Shown here: positions 6,193 to 9,827 of the stretch, in pieces | How positions within the stretch are numbered: the stretch's first letter is position 1 | Layout: every line of letters begins with the position of its first letter | Assembly (NCBI GenBank): GCA_946415695.1 | Contig: CAMKTM010000084.1 | Coordinates: forward strand, 1-9,827 | Source: an uncultured Prevotellaceae bacterium | GTDB taxonomy: Bacteria > Bacteroidota > Bacteroidia > Bacteroidales > Bacteroidaceae | Reading direction: 5' to 3' | DNA: 9,827 nucleotides | The notes under the pieces: generated by a model | The model's input: the letters and a program-made list of their open reading frames with translations, nothing else | Database searches by the model: none | What the model was told of the DNA's origin: nothing | Made by a program: the position numbers and the translations under genes

Positions 6193-8424
6193 TTACTTGA
6201 TGATCTTCTTGCCGTCCACGATGTTGATGCCTCTCTGCATCTTGCTCAAGCGCTGGCCTGCAAGATTGTAAACAGCCTCAACCTTCAAGGAAGAGCCGGA
6301 GACAGCATCGATGCCGTCCGGGTCAACAATGAAGTAAGTCACGGTGATGGTCTTGATGCGTGCCTGTGCGGTGGCCTGATTGGTCAGGACAACTTCGGTC
6401 TGCCGGCCGGTCCACGTAGCAGTGGCGCCATCGATGGCAGCAGGTGCACCGCTCTGGTCGCACCATTCCTTGATGTAGCTTTCGCCAGTAGCGGTAAGCA
6501 CGATGTCAGTAATGACGCAGCCTTCGGGAACAGAAAGCTGGATGTAGCTTGGCTCGGAGAGCACCTTTTCTTCCTCATCGCCTTCGCCAACTGTCTCGTA
6601 CTTGCTGCCGTAAATCTTGATGTGCGTGTCGTCGGGCTTTGCGTATGCCTTGTTGGCATAGAGTGTGAGCAAATCGTCGCGGGTGGCGGAGAGTTCTGCG
6701 CCAGTATCAGGCGCGCCCTGTCCCTGGATGTCCGAGTCGTTATAAGCAAAGACGGCGTCCACGTAGCCTTCCTCGGTGACGGTGAGCTTGAAGCTCTTGC
6801 TGTCGGGCAGATAGGTTTCTGTCTCGGCCGCGTTGGCTGTGATGGTGGTGATGCCTCTGCCCACGACGGTAATCTTGCCTTCGCTATCGATGGTGGCAAC
6901 GTCTTCGTTGGAACTTTCGTAGGTTACGACGCCGTCGGAGGTTGTGGTAAAGGTGGCAGTCGGTGTGCCATTGATGTCAACGGTCTCAGTCTCTACGCTC
7001 CAAGCGGAGAGGGGCTGGATTTGCGAGGTTATCAGCTCGAACTCGTCGGCCGTGCGGGGAGCAATCTCCCAATAGCCGGCAGCATCCTTCGGCTTGAACC
7101 AAATGGCAACGCCGGTCACGTTGTAGGTCTTGCCATCCAGGAGTTCGGGCAGCTTGATGAATGTTCCGTAAGGTGTGATGGTGTTGTCGTCGTCGTCATA
7201 GAACTTGCCGTCTGATTCAGAATAGGTGACGCCTTCGAGACGGATGAGGCAGCCATGCATATCCCTTCGGATGTCGGCAACCAAAACCTGGAGGGGGGCA
7301 ACCTCGCCGCCCTTCTCGACTGTCAGACCTTCCGTTGCGGAAGTGAGGCCCATAATCTCGGCGCTTTCGTTGTAGAGCTTCAGCTTGACTGTTGCTGTGC
7401 CTTTCAGCACATCGTTAAGTTCGAAGCCATGTCCGCTCTGATAGAGCTGGATGCCGCTTCTGCCGTCGGTGAAGTAAACATTGCTGCCTTTCACGCCGAC
7501 GCAAGTCCAGCCGTTGAACTCCACGTTGACTGCCTCCTCGTTGTCTGTTGCAGCAGCGCAGAGGTCGGCAATGGTGGTATAAGTGGCGACGGTCTTAATG
7601 ACGAAGTCTGCGGAAGCGATGGCGCTGGCATTGTCGTCAGCGTCGTATGCGATGGCTTTGACCGTGCAGCTCTCTCTTACGAGGAATGGAGCGGTGTATT
7701 CTGTGCTTGCGTCGGTGGGGTCAGTGCCGTCGAGTGTGTAGTAAACGGTGTTGCCTTCGGAAGCGATGGTCACTTCCTGAGGCTCGTAGAAGGTGCCGCC
7801 GGCAGGTGTGATGACGGGCTTTCTGACGGTTACGCCGCTTCCGTTAGGAGCAAAGAACTGGATGGATGCGATGTCCAGGCCTCCGTTGCTTGTGCTTGTG
7901 TTGGAAAGGTTGATGGTCAGCCTGTAGTAAGCGTTGGTGGGCCATTCTGCTGAGGTGACGGGCATGAACTCCTCGCTGCCTTTTACTTGCTTGCTGATGG
8001 AAGGGGTGAGGACGACCTCGTCGATGATGGTTGTGTAGTCAACATCGCTTGCAACAGTGAGTGTGAGGCTGTTGACGGTGACTTGGTCGCGGCTAACGCC
8101 AAAGTGGTTGAGTACGACGCGGTTGATGGCGCTTGCCATGGGTGTCTTGGCCGTGATGGTGCGGTCCACCTTGTCGAGGCTCTTACCGCCGATGCGCCAA
8201 CGGTCCGTAACGTCGTTGCTGACCTTCTGGTTGCCCGGGGCATTCCATATCATGCCATCGTGCTCATCGTCGAAGTACTGGGTGTAGTTCGTGTGGTTCT
8301 GTACGCCTTCGCCTGTCTTGGAGACTGTCCAGAGGGTGTAGAACGGTTCGTCGTCTGCCCAGACATTGCTTCCCGTGACGAAGAAGAGCATGGTGAGCAG
8401 GGAAATAAAAGTAGATTTTTTCAT
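6193..8424 (-). CDS. Large secreted multidomain protein (chitobiase-C-like, OB-fold-like and Ig-like domains)
   Basis: A 743-residue protein with a signal peptide (MKKSTFISLLTMLFFVTGSNVWA). Residues about 25-195 form a beta-rich region of unknown family. About 203-276 is a chitobiase/beta-hexosaminidase C-terminal-type domain (PVITPAGGTFYEP ... VYYTLDGTDPTDAS). About 283-466 looks like an OB-fold nucleic-acid-binding-like domain of the sort found in Bacteroidota surface proteins (VYFTDGRSGIQLYQ). About 470-549 is a BIG_2 Ig-like domain (YESSNEDVATIDSEGKITVV). About 550-700 is another beta domain. The tail (VEAVYNLAGQRLSKMQRGIN, ending GKKIIK) matches the short C-terminal tail common on secreted Bacteroidota proteins. 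No catalytic domain is recognised, so adhesion, glycan binding or scaffolding is more likely than enzymatic activity. It is monocistronic and divergent from the membrane regulator. Confidence 0.85.
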   Translation of the reverse strand: MKKSTFISLLTMLFFVTGSNVWADDEPFYTLWTVSKTGEGVQNHTNYTQYFDDEHDGMIWNAPGNQKVSNDVTDRWRIGGKSLDKVDRTITAKTPMASAINRVVLNHFGVSRDQVTVNSLTLTVASDVDYTTIIDEVVLTPSISKQVKGSEEFMPVTSAEWPTNAYYRLTINLSNTSTSNGGLDIASIQFFAPNGSGVTVRKPVITPAGGTFYEPQEVTIASEGNTVYYTLDGTDPTDASTEYTAPFLVRESCTVKAIAYDADDNASAIASADFVIKTVATYTTIADLCAAATDNEEAVNVEFNGWTCVGVKGSNVYFTDGRSGIQLYQSGHGFELNDVLKGTATVKLKLYNESAEIMGLTSATEGLTVEKGGEVAPLQVLVADIRRDMHGCLIRLEGVTYSESDGKFYDDDDNTITPYGTFIKLPELLDGKTYNVTGVAIWFKPKDAAGYWEIAPRTADEFELITSQIQPLSAWSVETETVDINGTPTATFTTTSDGVVTYESSNEDVATIDSEGKITVVGRGITTITANAAETETYLPDSKSFKLTVTEEGYVDAVFAYNDSDIQGQGAPDTGAELSATRDDLLTLYANKAYAKPDDTHIKIYGSKYETVGEGDEEEKVLSEPSYIQLSVPEGCVITDIVLTATGESYIKEWCDQSGAPAAIDGATATWTGRQTEVVLTNQATAQARIKTITVTYFIVDPDGIDAVSGSSLKVEAVYNLAGQRLSKMQRGINIVDGKKIIK

Positions 8425-8467
8425 AAAGTTAAGGTGTTTTTAAGTTGTTTGGTTCATTCGTTGCCTA

Positions 8468-8475
8468 CAAATTTA
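8468..8475 (-). promoter_or_regulatory. Promoter -7 element of the large secreted-protein gene
   Basis: The minus strand reads TAAATTTG, matching TAnnTTTG, 43 bases before the start codon at 8424. The -33 element is weak or absent. The leader is AT-rich with no Shine-Dalgarno sequence, as is usual in this phylum. Confidence 0.6.
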
Positions 8476-8550
8476 CAACTATTTCCATAAACGCACATCA
8501 TTTTCCGACAAAAAAAAGAGCTAAAGGGCGGATGTTTGACAGAAAACACC

Positions 8551-8558
8551 TAACTTTG
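8551..8558 (+). promoter_or_regulatory. Promoter -7 element of the membrane AraC-like regulator gene
   Basis: TAACTTTG followed by C matches the -7 consensus and lies 21 bases before the ATG at 8580. It shows that in-frame ATG codons at 8445 and 8532 are upstream of the transcript and not used. A TTTG occurs at 8535-8538, too close for a normal -33 element. Confidence 0.7.
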
Positions 8559-8579
8559 CAGGGAATAACGTCATACAAC

Positions 8580-9731
8580 ATGAGCGAAAACTTTCTTTTT
8601 CTGACCCTTGTGGGGTCTGCTGTCACGCATTTTCTTATTACTTTGGTGATGGCACTCTTTGCGCGTCACCGTGCGCAATACTTGGGTCTGGCCTGGGTGA
8701 ACGGCATCTTCTTCTGCACGATGCTTGTATCCTGCTTCTTCAGTCACGCCATAGCAAAGGGGCAGCCGGGCATCCTGCACCCCAACATGTTGCTGGCGTT
8801 GCTTTGCGCTTGCTACCTGCAGAGCATCTACCCCCTGAACATCTCCATGCCCGGCTATCTGCAATGGATACGCATGTGGCGCTATGCACGCCCCATACTG
8901 ATTCTGCTCGCCATCTATATCGGAGCGGTACTGATGGGCAGCCACATTGTGTATATCTACACGTTTGAGGATTTGCTGGAGAACATCCTGAGCAGCGATA
9001 TGCTGATGCGCTTCTGCACCCTTGGCTTGAGCATCTACTACATCGTGAACATCTTCCTGCTGCCGCACCGCCTTGCGCGCCATGCCAACGTGCCTCACTA
9101 CCTGCTGGGCTATTGCGTGGCAATGGGTCTTTCGGTGGTGTTCTACACGTACGTTGCCATCATCTTCGACCACCGGCTGCTCGCCGTGTACATTCTGCTG
9201 TTCACGATGCTGAACCTCTACCTCATGCTGCGCACGCTGGAGTCGCTGGCTCTGGAGTTGCCTCGTCCTGCCGTACCGACGCTCACGGACGTGCCCGAAA
9301 AAGAGGAAGAGGAGGAGATTGTTCAGCAGGAGGAGACAACCACCGAGAAGGTCGAAGCGGAAGGCCCTTCGGAACTGGACTTCAACGAAGCGAACCTGCA
9401 CCGCTTCCATCGCATCAACCTCTGGATGCAGAACCACAGGGAGGAATGGAAGGACTGCACCTTCGGGCGCGACCGCCTCTGCCAGGAAGTGGGCTACAAC
9501 CGCCACCTCGTCCTGCAGAGCGTGCGCAGCCAAGGCTTCAACAACGTGCACGAATACATCAGCAGTTTTCGCGTGGCAGAACTGAAGCGGATGATTTCAC
9601 GAGGCGAAGTAAATGCGCTGAACGACACGCTTAAGGCAGGCTTTGGCACCACGCAGACCGTACGCTCCTGCTTCCTGAAGGCAGAAGGCATCACCCTGGA
9701 CGAGTATGTGGCACAGTCCCGGCAGGAATAG
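8580..9731 (+). CDS. Seven-helix membrane protein with C-terminal AraC-type DNA-binding domain
   Basis: A 383-residue protein starting MSENFLFLTL. Seven hydrophobic segments are visible at about residues 5-27, 34-55, 69-89, 103-122, 141-161, 174-196 and 199-219. A charged linker follows (EKEEEEEIVQQEE, about 240-262), then a cytoplasmic helix-turn-helix domain (about 285-377). The first HTH is around FGRDRLCQEVGYNRHLVLQS and the second around LKAGFGTTQTVRSCFLKAEG with LDEYV, the usual end of an AraC/XylS domain. This is a one-component membrane sensor-regulator layout seen in Bacteroidota: the membrane part would sense a signal and the tail bind DNA. The GFGTTQTVRSCF helix is rather divergent from the AraC consensus. 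It is divergent from the large secreted-protein gene, which is a natural candidate target, and may autoregulate. Start chosen from the -7 element at 8551. Confidence 0.88.
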   Translation: MSENFLFLTLVGSAVTHFLITLVMALFARHRAQYLGLAWVNGIFFCTMLVSCFFSHAIAKGQPGILHPNMLLALLCACYLQSIYPLNISMPGYLQWIRMWRYARPILILLAIYIGAVLMGSHIVYIYTFEDLLENILSSDMLMRFCTLGLSIYYIVNIFLLPHRLARHANVPHYLLGYCVAMGLSVVFYTYVAIIFDHRLLAVYILLFTMLNLYLMLRTLESLALELPRPAVPTLTDVPEKEEEEEIVQQEETTTEKVEAEGPSELDFNEANLHRFHRINLWMQNHREEWKDCTFGRDRLCQEVGYNRHLVLQSVRSQGFNNVHEYISSFRVAELKRMISRGEVNALNDTLKAGFGTTQTVRSCFLKAEGITLDEYVAQSRQE

Positions 9732-9827
9732 CCGAACTGGCAGAACACGTCCCGCGGCTATACATTATTATTTAACGTGAGTTCTTCGGCAAGCCTCAGG
9801 CGCAGGCGGAGCGATGAAAACCAAAGG
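9732..9827. other. Right-edge intergenic stretch without a supportable gene
   Basis: No clear terminator hairpin or TAnnTTTG element follows the regulator. An ATG at 9814 (MKTK then the window edge) is preceded by GGCGGAGCG and could begin a plus-strand gene. The minus strand has 20 codons open from the edge to a stop at 9768. Neither can be called from this little sequence. Confidence 0.5.

Noticed and set aside
6157..7953. Long plus-strand open frames opposite the large secreted-protein gene
   Set aside because: Low-complexity antisense translation. The first begins inside the terminator hairpin; the minus frame has a signal peptide and recognisable domains.
8571..9551. 326-codon minus-strand frame opposite the membrane regulator
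   Set aside because: Composition is rich in H, Q, V and A with no domain pattern, and the plus strand has seven membrane helices and an AraC-type domain with a well-placed promoter.

Overview
The window looks like chromosomal DNA of a Bacteroidales bacterium, probably Prevotella or a close relative. Upstream regions carry the Bacteroidota promoter -7 element TAnnTTTG, and start codons mostly lack Shine-Dalgarno sequences. The genes include a BspA-type leucine-rich-repeat protein, large secreted proteins with short C-terminal tails of the Bacteroidota kind, and a membrane-anchored AraC-like regulator. The species cannot be fixed from this sequence alone.

Layout: (1) 1-2140, a compact two-gene operon on the minus strand. 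It encodes a RloA/AbiLi-like AAA ATPase followed by a RloB/AbiLii-like Toprim-type protein, with its own promoter, a possible operator and a terminator. It looks like an anti-phage (abortive-infection type) module and is the most interesting part of the window. (2) 2163-3060, a decay zone: a helix-turn-helix gene broken by frameshifts and a stop codon, then a BspA-like gene cut down to its signal peptide and about two repeats. (3) 3061-3339, an intergenic stretch with an AT-rich 30-bp perfect inverted repeat containing a 22-bp tandem duplication. (4) 3340-5556, a secreted PI-PLC-type phosphodiesterase on the minus strand. It is divergent from a low-molecular-weight protein tyrosine phosphatase (5674-6120, plus). 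Their shared promoter region is symmetric and holds a 7-bp tandem repeat. (5) 6193-8424, a large secreted multidomain protein on the minus strand, separated from the phosphatase by a terminator hairpin. (6) 8580-9731, a seven-helix membrane protein with a C-terminal AraC-type DNA-binding domain, divergent from the secreted protein. The last ~96 bases hold no gene I can support.

How it fits together: regions 1 and 2 look more AT-rich than the rest and contain a defence operon next to broken genes, as expected of a variable chromosomal site. The right two thirds encodes secreted or surface functions with divergent regulatory arrangements. The membrane AraC-like protein may control the secreted protein beside it, but that is inference from position only.
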